This document shows, in pieces, positions 40,446-48,502 of a DNA stretch of 64,000 nt (position 1 is its first letter; each line of letters opens with the position of its first letter). Source of the stretch: Erythrobacter fulvus (lineage in GTDB: Bacteria; Pseudomonadota; Alphaproteobacteria; Sphingomonadales; Sphingomonadaceae); NCBI RefSeq assembly GCF_028595285.1, contig NZ_JAQQXQ010000003.1, positions 245,507 through 309,506 on the forward strand, given 5' to 3'. Under the pieces are notes generated by a model. That model made no database searches and was not told the DNA's origin. It worked only from the letters and a program-made list of their open reading frames with translations. The position numbers and the translations under genes were made by a program.

Positions 40446-41372
40446 GTGATCCAGTACCTGCCCTTCGAAAAGCCGATCGAGGCGCTCGACAAGCATGTGG
40501 CGGAGCTTGCCGCCCATGCCGAGGGCACGGACGAGGCGCGGATGCTGCGCGAGCGAGCGGAAAAGCTGCTGGCGGACACCTATGCCCGGCTGACCCCGTG
40601 GCAGCGCACGCTCGTCGCGCGCCATCCGCAGCGGCCGCGGTTCGAGAAGCTGGTGGCGGGGCTGTTCTCCGAATTCCTTCCCGTCGCGGGCGATCGCACC
40701 TTCGGGGACGATCAGGCGATCATCGGCGGCTTTGCGCGCTTCGAAGGGCGCAAGGTGGTGGTGATCGGCCATGTGAAGGGCGAGGACACGCCGGGCCGCC
40801 TGAAGCACAATTTCGGAATGGCCCGGCCCGAAGGCTATCGCAAGGCGATCCGCCTGATGGAACTGGCCGACCGTTTCGGTCTGCCGGTGGTGACGCTGGT
40901 CGACACGCCCGGCGCCTTCCCCGGTATCGATGCTGAAGCGCGCGGACAGGCCGAAGCCATTGCCCGCTCGACCGAGGCGTGCCTGGGCCTTGGCGTCCCG
41001 CTGATCGCGGTGATCATCGGCGAAGGCGGTTCCGGCGGGGCCGTGGCGCTGGCCGCAGCGAACCGCGTGCTGATGCTGGAGCATGCGGTCTATTCGGTGA
41101 TCAGCCCCGAAGGCTGCGCCTCGATCCTGTGGCGCAGCGGCGCGCAGGCCGAAGTGGCTGCCGAGGCGATGAAAGTGACGGCGGGCGACTTGCTCAAGCT
41201 CGGTGTGATCCACCGCATCGTCTACGAACCGCGCGGCGGGGCGCACCGCGATCCGGAGGAGATGGTAAAACGGCTGACGCTGGCGCTGCGGGCGGAACTC
41301 GATGGTCTGGGTGCCATGTCGCCGGCCGAACTGCGCCGCGAGCGCGAGGAGTTTTTCCTCAGGCTGGGCTAA
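40446..41372 (+). CDS. accA: Acetyl-CoA carboxylase carboxyltransferase subunit alpha
   Basis: AccA, with AccD, transfers CO2 from biotin to acetyl-CoA and makes malonyl-CoA, the substrate of Mcr. The GTG start gives 308 residues, beginning VIQYLPFEKPIEALDKHVAEL as the family does. It contains ALVARHPQRPR-like residues near 55-65, DDQAIIGGFARFEG, MARPEGYRKAIRLM, VDTPGAFPGIDAEARGQ and GEGGSGGAVALA with EGCASILWR. It is 13 bases behind mcr, so malonyl-CoA supply and use look cotranscribed. It may also be the housekeeping copy for fatty acid synthesis; no second accA is in the window. Confidence 0.95.
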   Translation: MIQYLPFEKPIEALDKHVAELAAHAEGTDEARMLRERAEKLLADTYARLTPWQRTLVARHPQRPRFEKLVAGLFSEFLPVAGDRTFGDDQAIIGGFARFEGRKVVVIGHVKGEDTPGRLKHNFGMARPEGYRKAIRLMELADRFGLPVVTLVDTPGAFPGIDAEARGQAEAIARSTEACLGLGVPLIAVIIGEGGSGGAVALAAANRVLMLEHAVYSVISPEGCASILWRSGAQAEVAAEAMKVTAGDLLKLGVIHRIVYEPRGGAHRDPEEMVKRLTLALRAELDGLGAMSPAELRREREEFFLRLG

Positions 41373-41390
41373 CGGCGGTGCGCGGTGCGC

Positions 41391-42056
41391 TCAGTCGTTA
41401 TAGACGAAGATCACCTGATCCGCGTCGGTAACTCGTACCCACACCTGATAATATCCGGTTTCATGCTCGCCGCGCTTGTTGGCGACGGGACGGGGCGAGC
41501 CGATGTGCGAATCGATCCATTGCAGGCGCACATCGCCGTCGACCACGATGCGCCGCCCGCCGAGCCGCTGCATCATGGTGAACATGTTGAGATCGGAAAG
41601 CCCCTCGGTGCGGCAGCCTTTTACATTGATCTGCCCGTCGACCACATCGGCCGAACCGCAGACCTTTGCGCGTTGCAGCAGCGCGCGCAGCGCCTCGGGC
41701 TCGAAGGCGATGGTGAGCGTGCCGAGCGTGGCGTAATCCTGTCGGGAATTGACGAAGAACATCTGCTCCAGCTCGCCATGGAGGCTCTGCCCGCCGCCGC
41801 GCACGTCGAGCAGGAAGCGGCCCGGCAGTGCGTTGCCCTCACCGGCGGAAAAGGCCATCACCGTGGCCTCCCCCGGGGTGATGCAATCGCGTTGGCATTC
41901 GGGCAGCACGGCTCGCACCGCTCTTAACGCGTCGTCGGCCTCGCCCAGAGCGGCGAGGTGTTGTTCGATCTGCACGGGGCTGCCTGCCTCGCCCGGTTGG
42001 GCTGACAGAGTGGATGCCCAAAGCAGTGCGAACGACATCAGGGCCAGGCGCGGCAC
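41391..42056 (-). CDS. Exported hypothetical protein
   Basis: About 221 residues from the GTG at 42056, which gives a clean signal peptide (LALMSFALLWASTLSAQ); the upstream frame to 42128 is less likely. The mature part has four cysteines (PECQRDC, KVCGSAD and KGCRTEG) that could form two disulfides in the periplasm, and ends in a beta-rich YYQVWVRVTDADQVIFVYND. I recognise no family. It converges on accA with 18 bases between stops. Confidence 0.6.
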   Translation of the reverse strand: MPRLALMSFALLWASTLSAQPGEAGSPVQIEQHLAALGEADDALRAVRAVLPECQRDCITPGEATVMAFSAGEGNALPGRFLLDVRGGGQSLHGELEQMFFVNSRQDYATLGTLTIAFEPEALRALLQRAKVCGSADVVDGQINVKGCRTEGLSDLNMFTMMQRLGGRRIVVDGDVRLQWIDSHIGSPRPVANKRGEHETGYYQVWVRVTDADQVIFVYND

Positions 42057-42143
42057 GCGCGTTCTCCATTCATCCGGAAAGTCCCAGGCATAGGCGCGAT
42101 CAACATTCGCAACCGGCCATGAATGCACGATGAGCGCAAGGGA

Positions 42144-42219
<76 letters not shown>

Positions 42220-42250
42220 GTTGCTCGTCCCCCTAATCGCAAACTCTCCC

Positions 42251-42320
42251 GCCCTCAAGTAGCGGAGCGGTAGGGCGATCAAAACGCCCTCAAGTAGCGG
42301 AGCGGTAGGGCGATCAAAAC
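42251..42320 (+). repeat. 35-bp repeat, two identical tandem copies (A and B)
   Basis: Units 42251-42285 and 42286-42320 are identical. Outer arms GCCCT/AGGGC enclose a TAGCGGAGCGG loop and a GATCAAAAC tail. Copy B runs over the last codons and stop of the neighbouring minus-strand gene. On the minus strand the second-read copy is followed by GTTTT, so it could work as a weak terminator. A diverged copy lies at 13277-13311. Confidence 0.85.
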
Positions 42321-43198
42321 GCGCCGAAAGTCCAGCCTTCGGTGCGGGCCACCCCGGCGGTGAGTGCAGGCGGATGCCACAGGTCACGGTCGGTATGCAC
42401 GCGCCGCAGCCATGCGGCGGTCAGCAGCGCGTCGGAGGAATGATCGTCGATCGCCCCGCTGCCGGTTACCGGCGGGCTGCCCAGCGCATCGAGCGCATCG
42501 TTCAATGCCTCGTAGCTGCGGACCTTGGTAGCCGCGCCTTTCACCCCGCCGAGCCTTGCGGCCACGGAGGTGTATATCTCGGTCACGACCGATCCGGAGT
42601 CGGGCAGCGGATCAACCGGCCACACCGGCACCCGTCCGCCAAGCCGGTGGAGCATCCGCATTCCTGTCAGGCTCGATTTGCCGACCTGCGCCGCGCCGAC
42701 GAGATTGAAATTGCTCACCGGCCGCACGCCCTGCCCGCGCTGCGCGGCTTCGGCCACGCGGAAGCGCCCTTCGCGGGTGGTCGCACCGGGCAGCAGAAAG
42801 CGGTCGCCTTCTATGCCCTTGCCGTGGCGGAAATAGCGCGAGGCCTGTTGATGGGTCACGAACCCGCCTGCCTCCAGATACGGATCGTCGGCGCATAGTG
42901 CGTCGATCAGCGCCCACAGCCCGTGCGCGTCTGGTGGCGAGGCGTCCCACCCCGGGAAGAACGCGCTCGCATCGGCAAAGGGCAGGCCGATGCCAAGATC
43001 GAGCCCAACCAGCGTCGCCCCCGGCAGGTCCAGCAGCAAGGCCAGCACTTCGCTGCGCGCCCAGCCGCGCGGATCGGGCGGAGCGACCAGGACCGGAGGC
43101 CCGCCAGCGGCCAGCGCCACAGCCAGCGCAATGCCCTTCTGCCGCGCGCCCTTTGCGCCAGACCAGTCGACGGCAAGAAAGTGCGAAAAGCGGGTCAC
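42314..43198 (-). CDS. DUF429-like RNase H-fold protein
   Basis: A 294-residue protein starting MTRFSHFLAVDWSGAKGARQKGIALAV. A first strand ending in VDWSGA, a VGLDLGIGLPF second acidic strand and a late DDHSSDALLTAAWLRR acidic helix are the layout of DUF429/RNase H-like predicted nucleases. The three acidic positions (about Asp11, Asp67 and Asp258) are suggestive of metal binding. Function is not known. The start overlaps the rarA stop by 4 bases, so it is coupled to a replication-repair gene. Its stop lies inside the 35-bp repeat. Confidence 0.65.
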   Translation of the reverse strand: MTRFSHFLAVDWSGAKGARQKGIALAVALAAGGPPVLVAPPDPRGWARSEVLALLLDLPGATLVGLDLGIGLPFADASAFFPGWDASPPDAHGLWALIDALCADDPYLEAGGFVTHQQASRYFRHGKGIEGDRFLLPGATTREGRFRVAEAAQRGQGVRPVSNFNLVGAAQVGKSSLTGMRMLHRLGGRVPVWPVDPLPDSGSVVTEIYTSVAARLGGVKGAATKVRSYEALNDALDALGSPPVTGSGAIDDHSSDALLTAAWLRRVHTDRDLWHPPALTAGVARTEGWTFGAF

Positions 43199-44517
43199 CC
43201 CTGCCGCTCGCTCCGCAGCTTGGCCCAGTAATCGAGGCGCTTTCTCACCTCGCGCTCGAACCCGCGTTCGACCGGTGAATAGAAGATCTGCGGCTCCATT
43301 TCCTCGGGCCAGTAATTGTCGCCGGAGAAACCTTCGGGCGCGTCGTGATCGTAGGTATAGCCCTTGCCGTAACCCAGGCTCTCCATCAGGCCTGTCGCCG
43401 GATTGACGATGTTCATCGGCGGCATCAGGCTTCCGGTCTCTTTCGCGCTCTTCCAGGCGGCTTTCTGCGCCAGATAAGCGGCATTCGATTTGGGCGCTGT
43501 GGCAAGGTAGAGGCAGGCCTGCACCAGCGCGAGTTCACCCTCTGGACTGCCGAGGAAGCGGTAGGCCTCCATCGCCGCCATGCATTGCGGCAGGGCGTGC
43601 GGATCGGCGAGGCCGATGTCCTCCACCGCCATGCGCACCAGTCGCCGAGCAAGAAACAGCGGCTCCTCGCCTGCCACCAGCATCCGCGCGAGGTAATAGA
43701 GTGCGGCTTGCGGATCGCTTCCGCGCACGGCTTTGTGCAGCGCGCTGATGAGGTTGTAATGCCCGTCGCGGTCCTTGTCGTAGACAGCCACGCGCCGTTG
43801 CAGGAACTGGCCCAGACCCGCCGGATCGAGCGGCTCTGACAGGTTCGCATTGTAGAGCGTTTCTGCCTGACCCAGCAGAAACCGCCCGTCGCCGTCGGCA
43901 CTGGCGATCAGCGCTGCGCGGGCCTCGGGGGTCAGGGGAAGGGGGCCTTCCAGCGCTTCGGCCTTGTCGAGCAGCGCCGAAAGGGCCGCCTCGTCCAGCC
44001 GGTTCAGCACCAGCACCTGCGCGCGGCTGAGCAGCGCGGCATTGAGAGAGAAGCTCGGGTTTTCGGTTGTTGCGCCGACCAACGTCACCACGCCGCGTTC
44101 GACATAGGGCAGGAAACCGTCCTGCTGGGCGCGGTTGAAACGGTGGATCTCGTCCACGAACAGCAACGTCTTGCGGCCCGCGCTGGCCATCTTCTCGGCC
44201 TCCGCAAAGGCCTGCTTCAGGTCGGCGACGCCTGAGAAAACAGCGCTGATGGCGGCATAGCGCATCCCCACCGCATCTGCGAGCAGGCGGGCAATGCTGG
44301 TCTTGCCGGTGCCGGGCGGCCCCCACAGAATCATGCTGGAAAGGCGACCCGCCGCCACCATCCGCCCGATCGCGCCTTCGGGGCCGGTCAGGTGTTCCTG
44401 CCCCACCACATCGGCAAGGCTCTGCGGTCGCAGCCGGTCGGCCAGCGGCGCGTCGGCGGGCGGCGCTGTGTCCTTGCGCGTGGCTTCGGGCGTGTCGTCG
44501 GCGAACAGGTCGGTCAT
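43195..44517 (-). CDS. rarA: Replication-associated recombination protein RarA (MgsA)
   Basis: RarA is an AAA+ ATPase of the clamp-loader class acting at stalled forks. From the ATG at 44517 it has 440 residues: RLRPQSLADVVGQEHLTG at the start, Walker A WGPPGTGKTS near 67-76, Walker B LLFVDEIHRFN, sensor ATTENPSFSLN, and the C-terminal tetramer domain with YYLARMLVAGEEPLFLARRLVR and SPEGELALVQACLYLATAPKSNAAY. An upstream extension of the frame to 44850 overlaps padR and is not family-like. Confidence 0.95.
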   Translation of the reverse strand: MTDLFADDTPEATRKDTAPPADAPLADRLRPQSLADVVGQEHLTGPEGAIGRMVAAGRLSSMILWGPPGTGKTSIARLLADAVGMRYAAISAVFSGVADLKQAFAEAEKMASAGRKTLLFVDEIHRFNRAQQDGFLPYVERGVVTLVGATTENPSFSLNAALLSRAQVLVLNRLDEAALSALLDKAEALEGPLPLTPEARAALIASADGDGRFLLGQAETLYNANLSEPLDPAGLGQFLQRRVAVYDKDRDGHYNLISALHKAVRGSDPQAALYYLARMLVAGEEPLFLARRLVRMAVEDIGLADPHALPQCMAAMEAYRFLGSPEGELALVQACLYLATAPKSNAAYLAQKAAWKSAKETGSLMPPMNIVNPATGLMESLGYGKGYTYDHDAPEGFSGDNYWPEEMEPQIFYSPVERGFEREVRKRLDYWAKLRSERQG

Positions 44518-44589
44518 TCGTCGGGCGTGATACGCCGATCGTCGGAAAAAGGAACCTGGGAGAGGTGCGTCTCTTGTTTCGATAGGTCT

Positions 44590-44601
44590 AAGATATATCT
44601 T
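44590..44601. promoter_or_regulatory. Palindromic operator, probably of the PadR regulator
   Basis: AAGATATATCTT is a perfect 12-base palindrome 32 bases before the padR start, in the gap to divergent rarA. PadR proteins commonly bind such AT-rich palindromes in their own promoter, so autoregulation is likely. Confidence 0.6.
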
Positions 44602-44633
44602 GAGCGTATCGAAATGCACGGAGGATGCGAGAA

Positions 44634-45272
44634 ATGAGCTGGAACAAATATGGTCGCAGCGGCGGCTGGGACAAACTGGGTGAGGCAATCGCGATGATGG
44701 CGATGAATAACGCCACGATGGGCGGCCCCGGCATGAAGATGCGCTGGCGCTGGGATAGCGAGGAAAGCGAAGGCGAAGGTGAAGATGGTCGCCATCGCCG
44801 CCGCGAACGCCGGGGACGGATGTTCGGTCAGGGCGAGCTGCGCCTTGCACTGCTGGCGTTGATCGCAGAACAGCCCGCGCACGGCTATGAGCTGATCAAG
44901 CAGATCGAGGAAATGACCGGCGGTGGCTATGCGCCCAGCCCGGGCGCGGTCTATCCGACGCTCCAGATGCTGGCCGACGAGGGCCAGATCGAGGAGGCAG
45001 AGGCCGAAGGCGCGAAAAAGCCCTTTGCCGCGACCGATGCCGGACGCGCTGAACTGGAGGATCGCAAGGACGAGGTGGAGGAACTGATGCGCCGCCTCGG
45101 CCGCCACGCCACCCGTGCTGAACGGATGCGCTCGCCCGATCTGTTCCGTGCCATGGGCAATCTCGGCATTGTGCTCAAGAACCGCGCCCGTTCGGGCAAG
45201 CTGGACGAGCGGACGATCAACGAGATCGTCGACATGATCGACGAAATGGCCAAGCGCATCGAACGGCTGTGA
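44634..45272 (+). CDS. PadR-family transcriptional regulator
   Basis: A 212-residue regulator. The start at 44634 is preferred because GGAGG is nine bases upstream; the ATG at 44625 directly touches that site. After a Met/Arg/Glu-rich N-terminal extension of about 60 residues comes the PadR winged helix (GELRLALLALIAEQPAHGYELIKQIEEMTGG, then PSPGAVYPTLQMLADEG and a beta wing AEGAKKPFAATDAG), and a C-terminal dimerising helix. It is followed 83 bases later by a small membrane protein gene that may be its target. Confidence 0.92.
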   Translation: MSWNKYGRSGGWDKLGEAIAMMAMNNATMGGPGMKMRWRWDSEESEGEGEDGRHRRRERRGRMFGQGELRLALLALIAEQPAHGYELIKQIEEMTGGGYAPSPGAVYPTLQMLADEGQIEEAEAEGAKKPFAATDAGRAELEDRKDEVEELMRRLGRHATRAERMRSPDLFRAMGNLGIVLKNRARSGKLDERTINEIVDMIDEMAKRIERL

Positions 45273-45355
45273 TGCAGCGCCGCGATTGCGGCTAAGGCAC
45301 AATGGGCCTAATCTCTCCTCCGTCCGGCCTGCGCCGGGTGGGGGAGGGAGAGCCC

Positions 45356-45820
45356 ATGAACAAGATCAGCGCAACGCGCGCCAAGGCACCGTGGCACCTC
45401 TGGGTGCTGGGCATCCTCAGTCTGCTGTGGTTTGCAGGCGGGGCGAATGATTACGTGATGACGAAGACGCAGAACGCCGCCTATCTCGGCATGGCGGCGG
45501 ACAGCATGGGCGTGAGCGTCGAAACCATTCTCGCCTATTTCAATTCCTATCCGCTCTGGGCGACGGTGTGTTGGGCGCTCGGCGTATGGGGCGCGGTGGC
45601 CGGGGCGATCCTGCTGCTGTTGCGCAGCCGTTTCGCCTTTCATGCGCTGGTCGCATCACTGGTCGGGCTGGCCGGATCGACCGCCTATACCTTCATTTCC
45701 GACATCCCGCCCGAATTTGCCACCACCGGGCAGCTGGTGTTCAGCATGGTGATCTGGTTGTCGGTCATCGGCATGGCGTTTTATGCGCGGGCGATGACGC
45801 GGGCAGGGGTGTTGCGATAA
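45356..45820 (+). CDS. Small polytopic membrane protein
   Basis: A 154-residue protein with about four hydrophobic segments (WVLGILSLLWFAGGAND, VCWALGVWGAVAGAILLLL, FHALVASLVGLAGSTAY, LVFSMVIWLSVIGMAFYA). The family occurs in sphingomonads and relatives; function unknown. The start is the ATG at 45356 after GGGAGGGAGAG. Its link to the upstream PadR gene is by position only. The next gene is convergent, six bases away. Confidence 0.75.
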   Translation: MNKISATRAKAPWHLWVLGILSLLWFAGGANDYVMTKTQNAAYLGMAADSMGVSVETILAYFNSYPLWATVCWALGVWGAVAGAILLLLRSRFAFHALVASLVGLAGSTAYTFISDIPPEFATTGQLVFSMVIWLSVIGMAFYARAMTRAGVLR

Positions 45821-45826
45821 GCCGTG

Positions 45827-47020
45827 CTAGGCAGCGGCGCGCTCGCGCTGCTGCAGGTCGCGGCGTGCTTCGACCAGCCGGACATAGGTATCGGCAACTA
45901 CCTGATTGATCGCTTCCCAGCCATATTCGCACGCGCGCGTTTCTCCCGCCGCCCCATGCGCCGCGCGCAAGGCAGGATCGGTGCAATAGGGCGCCAGCGC
46001 TTCGGCAAAGGCGACCGCGTCGGCTTCCTTCGATGAAGGCACCACAAGCCGTCCCGTTACGCCCTCTGCAACCAGACTGGCGCTGCCGGTCGCGCCGGCG
46101 GCGACCACCGGCAGCCCACTCGCCATGGCTTCGAGAGTGACGTTCCCGAATGTTTCGGTGACGGACGGATTGAAGAAGATGTCACCGCTTGCCAGGGCCT
46201 GTCCCAGCGCTTCACCGGTCTTGAAGCCGGCAAAGATTCCGCCCGGCAGGTTCGCTTCGAACCACCCGCGCGCAGGGCCGTCGCCGATCACCAGAACCTT
46301 GTGCGGCACTTGCTTGCGGCGCAGCTGGACGATGGTTTCGGCGAACACGTCGAGCCCTTTTTCCATCACCAGCCGCCCAAGGAAGACGATCGCCACGTCA
46401 TCGTCGGCAAGGCCCAATTCGCGCCGCCATTCGGGATCGCGGCGGGCTGAGGAAAAGATGGTGCGATCGACTCCCCGGCTCCACAGCCCGATATCGTCGT
46501 GCATCTCCATCGCCAGCAGCTCGTCGATCATGCTTTGCGAAGGGGCGACCAGCGCGTCGCAGCGGTTGTAGAAACGCCGAAGCAGACGGATGATCAACGG
46601 TTCGAGGAACGCCATCTTGTAATAGCGCGGATAGGTTTCGAAACGGGTGTGGACCGAGGCCAGCACCGGAATGTCGTGATCCTGCGCCCAGCGCAGCGCG
46701 GCATGCCCCGACGGATCGGGCGAGGACAGATGCACGATGTTCGGCTGGAACTTTTCCAGATCGCGTTTCACCGTCGCGCCCAGACCGGTCGGCAGGCGGT
46801 ATTCGCCGCGGCCCTTCACGGGCATCGGCACATTGGGCAGGCCGACGAGGTCGCCGGTCGGCGGGAAATCGGGATTGGCGACCTTGGGCGAATAGACGCG
46901 CACCGCCGCGCCCTTGGCAAGCAAGGAGCCGACGAGCCGGTTCAGAGCCTGATTGGCCCCGTCGCGGGTGTAGTTGTAGTTGCCGCTGAACAGGGCGATG
47001 CGAAGGTCACTGGTCTGCAT
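45827..47020 (-). CDS. GT4-type glycosyltransferase
   Basis: A 397-residue cytoplasmic glycosyltransferase of the GT-B fold, family GT4. The N-domain starts RIALFSGNYNYTRDGANQALNRLV. The C-domain has FLGRLVMEKGLDVF and the retaining E-x7-E motif in SVTETFGNVTLEAMASGLPVVA. The style (HLSSPDPSGHAALRWAQ, SVHTRFETYPRYY) is close to enzymes that glycosylate diacylglycerol or phosphatidylinositol, but the acceptor cannot be fixed. It is divergent from serC. Confidence 0.88.
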   Translation of the reverse strand: MQTSDLRIALFSGNYNYTRDGANQALNRLVGSLLAKGAAVRVYSPKVANPDFPPTGDLVGLPNVPMPVKGRGEYRLPTGLGATVKRDLEKFQPNIVHLSSPDPSGHAALRWAQDHDIPVLASVHTRFETYPRYYKMAFLEPLIIRLLRRFYNRCDALVAPSQSMIDELLAMEMHDDIGLWSRGVDRTIFSSARRDPEWRRELGLADDDVAIVFLGRLVMEKGLDVFAETIVQLRRKQVPHKVLVIGDGPARGWFEANLPGGIFAGFKTGEALGQALASGDIFFNPSVTETFGNVTLEAMASGLPVVAAGATGSASLVAEGVTGRLVVPSSKEADAVAFAEALAPYCTDPALRAAHGAAGETRACEYGWEAINQVVADTYVRLVEARRDLQQRERAAA

Positions 47021-47121
47021 GGAGCCGCCTGATTAGTGACATTCGCGCCGCTTGGCGAGGGGTTGGACGACGCAAATTGATCTGTTCCCCGGGGCATCCG
47101 GTCGCATCCGCGTTATTTCGC

Positions 47122-47149
47122 GTTGACTCTTTCCCGCGCAACTCTAGTG
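47122..47149 (+). promoter_or_regulatory. Possible serC promoter
   Basis: TTGACT and TAGTGC are separated by 16 bases. The -35 is good and the -10 weak. Transcription from here would produce a leader of about 50 bases including the hairpins below. Confidence 0.4.
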
Positions 47150-47165
47150 CGGCCAGCGGGCCACG

Positions 47166-47206
47166 CGGTCCCAACGCCGCGCGAGCTCTCTGCAAGGAGA
47201 GAATAC
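47166..47206 (+). ncRNA. serC leader hairpins, candidate serC leader RNA
   Basis: Two short hairpins precede the serC ATG: CGCGG/CCGCG and then CTCTC/GAGAG, the latter with the Shine-Dalgarno AAGGAGAG in its 3' arm. A conserved serC leader element is known in alphaproteobacteria at this position. Hairpin order and the occluded ribosome-binding site fit, but I could not score it against a model. Confidence 0.5.
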
Positions 47207-48385
47207 ATGACTGACTACGTTCGCGGGCTCCAGCACGAGCCTACGCTGAAGCCTGAGCGCCCCTTTTTCTCGTCGGGGCCCACGGCAAAATTCCCCGGCT
47301 GGTCGCTGGACAAGCTCAAAACCGAATCGCTCGGCCGTTCGCACCGTTCGGCGCTGGGCAAGGCACGGCTGAAATATGCCATCGACCTGTCGCGCGAACT
47401 GCTCGGCATCCCTGACGACTACCTTGTGGGCATCATGCCTGCATCGGACACCGGCGCGATAGAGGCGGCGATGTGGTCGATGCTCGATCCCGCGCGCCCG
47501 GTGACGGTCGCGGCGTGGGAAAGCTTCGGCAATGTCTGGATCCAGGACGCGGTCAAGCAGCTCAAGCTGCCCAACCTTCAGGTGATGACCGCCGATTACG
47601 GCGAGATCCCCGATCTCACCACCATCCCGCAGCGCAACGATGTGGTGTTCACGTGGAACGGCACCACCAGCGGCGCTATGATCCCGAACACCGACTGGCT
47701 GGAACCGGGCCGCGAAGGCATCACCATCAATGATGCCACCAGCGCGATCTTTGCGCAGGAGATGGATTGGGCCAAGCTCGATGCCACCACCTATTCCTGG
47801 CAGAAGGTAATGGGCTCGGAAGCCCAGCACGGCATGCTGATCCTCAGCCCCAAGGCGGTCGAGCGGATCGAAAGCTACGATCCCGCCTGGCCGCTGCCCA
47901 AGCTGTTCCGCATGAAGAAGGGCAACAAGATAAACGCCGGCATCTTCGCGGGCGAAACGATCAACACGCCTTCGATGCTGGCGACCGAGGATTACATTGC
48001 CGCGCTCGAATGGGCGAAATCGATCGGCGGCCGCAAGGCGCTGGTCGAACGGGCCAATGCCAATTCGAAGATCGTCAAGGACTGGATCGAGGCCACCCCG
48101 TGGCTGCGCAACATGGTTGCCGACCCGGCCAAGCAGACCAATACCGGCGTGTGCATGGTGTTCCAGGGCGAATGGTACGACAGTCTGTCGGCCGACGAAC
48201 AGGCCGCTGTTCCCAAGAAGATCGTCAAGCTGCTTGAGGAACGCAACATCGGTTACGACTTCAACGGCTACCGCGACGCGCCGCCGAGCTTGCGCATCTG
48301 GTGCGGTTCGACTGTCGAGCAGGAGGACATCAAGCGCCTGCTGCCGTGGATCGAATGGGCCTATGAAAAGGTCAAGAACGGATGA
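47207..48385 (+). CDS. serC: Phosphoserine aminotransferase
   Basis: SerC makes 3-phosphoserine from phosphohydroxypyruvate and glutamate. From the ATG at 47207 it has 392 residues: FFSSGPTAKFPGWSL, SHRSALGKARLKY, IMPASDTGAIEAAMW, the PLP aspartate region INDATSAIFAQEMDW, and the PLP lysine Lys200 in TYSWQKVMGSEAQHG. The sequence is of the alphaproteobacterial/archaeal type rather than the E. coli type. It lies 117 bases upstream of serA, so two consecutive steps of serine synthesis are joined. Confidence 0.95.
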   Translation: MTDYVRGLQHEPTLKPERPFFSSGPTAKFPGWSLDKLKTESLGRSHRSALGKARLKYAIDLSRELLGIPDDYLVGIMPASDTGAIEAAMWSMLDPARPVTVAAWESFGNVWIQDAVKQLKLPNLQVMTADYGEIPDLTTIPQRNDVVFTWNGTTSGAMIPNTDWLEPGREGITINDATSAIFAQEMDWAKLDATTYSWQKVMGSEAQHGMLILSPKAVERIESYDPAWPLPKLFRMKKGNKINAGIFAGETINTPSMLATEDYIAALEWAKSIGGRKALVERANANSKIVKDWIEATPWLRNMVADPAKQTNTGVCMVFQGEWYDSLSADEQAAVPKKIVKLLEERNIGYDFNGYRDAPPSLRIWCGSTVEQEDIKRLLPWIEWAYEKVKNG

Positions 48386-48403
48386 GGCCGTCCGAATTGC
48401 GTC

Positions 48404-48425
48404 GCCCCGGCCATTGTGCCGGGGC
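48404..48425 (+). terminator. Hairpin between serC and serA
   Basis: GCCCCGG and CCGGGGC pair around an 8-base loop 18 bases after the serC stop. There is no T-tract, so it may be an attenuating or 3'-end hairpin rather than a full terminator. Confidence 0.4.
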
Positions 48426-48459
48426 ACTCTCCCCAGTTCCCATGCGCGATGATCGCGCT

Positions 48460-48481
48460 ATCCCGGGTTCAGGCCCGGGAT
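48460..48481. repeat. REP-like palindrome upstream of serA
   Basis: ATCCCGGG-TTCAGG-CCCGGGAT followed by GACGA has the look of a dispersed extragenic palindrome common in alphaproteobacterial genomes. A second small palindrome, GCGCGAT-G-ATCGCGC, lies just before it. Confidence 0.6.
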
Positions 48482-48502
48482 GACGAGTGGAAGGTATTTC
48501 CC

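Noticed and set aside
31139..41372. Complete 3-hydroxypropionate bicycle
   Set aside because: Only the segment from acetyl-CoA to propionyl-CoA is encoded here; none of the malyl-CoA, mesaconyl-CoA or methylmalonyl-CoA genes is in the window.
42251..42320. CRISPR array or simple terminator
   Set aside because: Only two direct copies with no spacers, so not CRISPR. A terminator reading is possible on one strand only, and the third copy lacks a T-tract.
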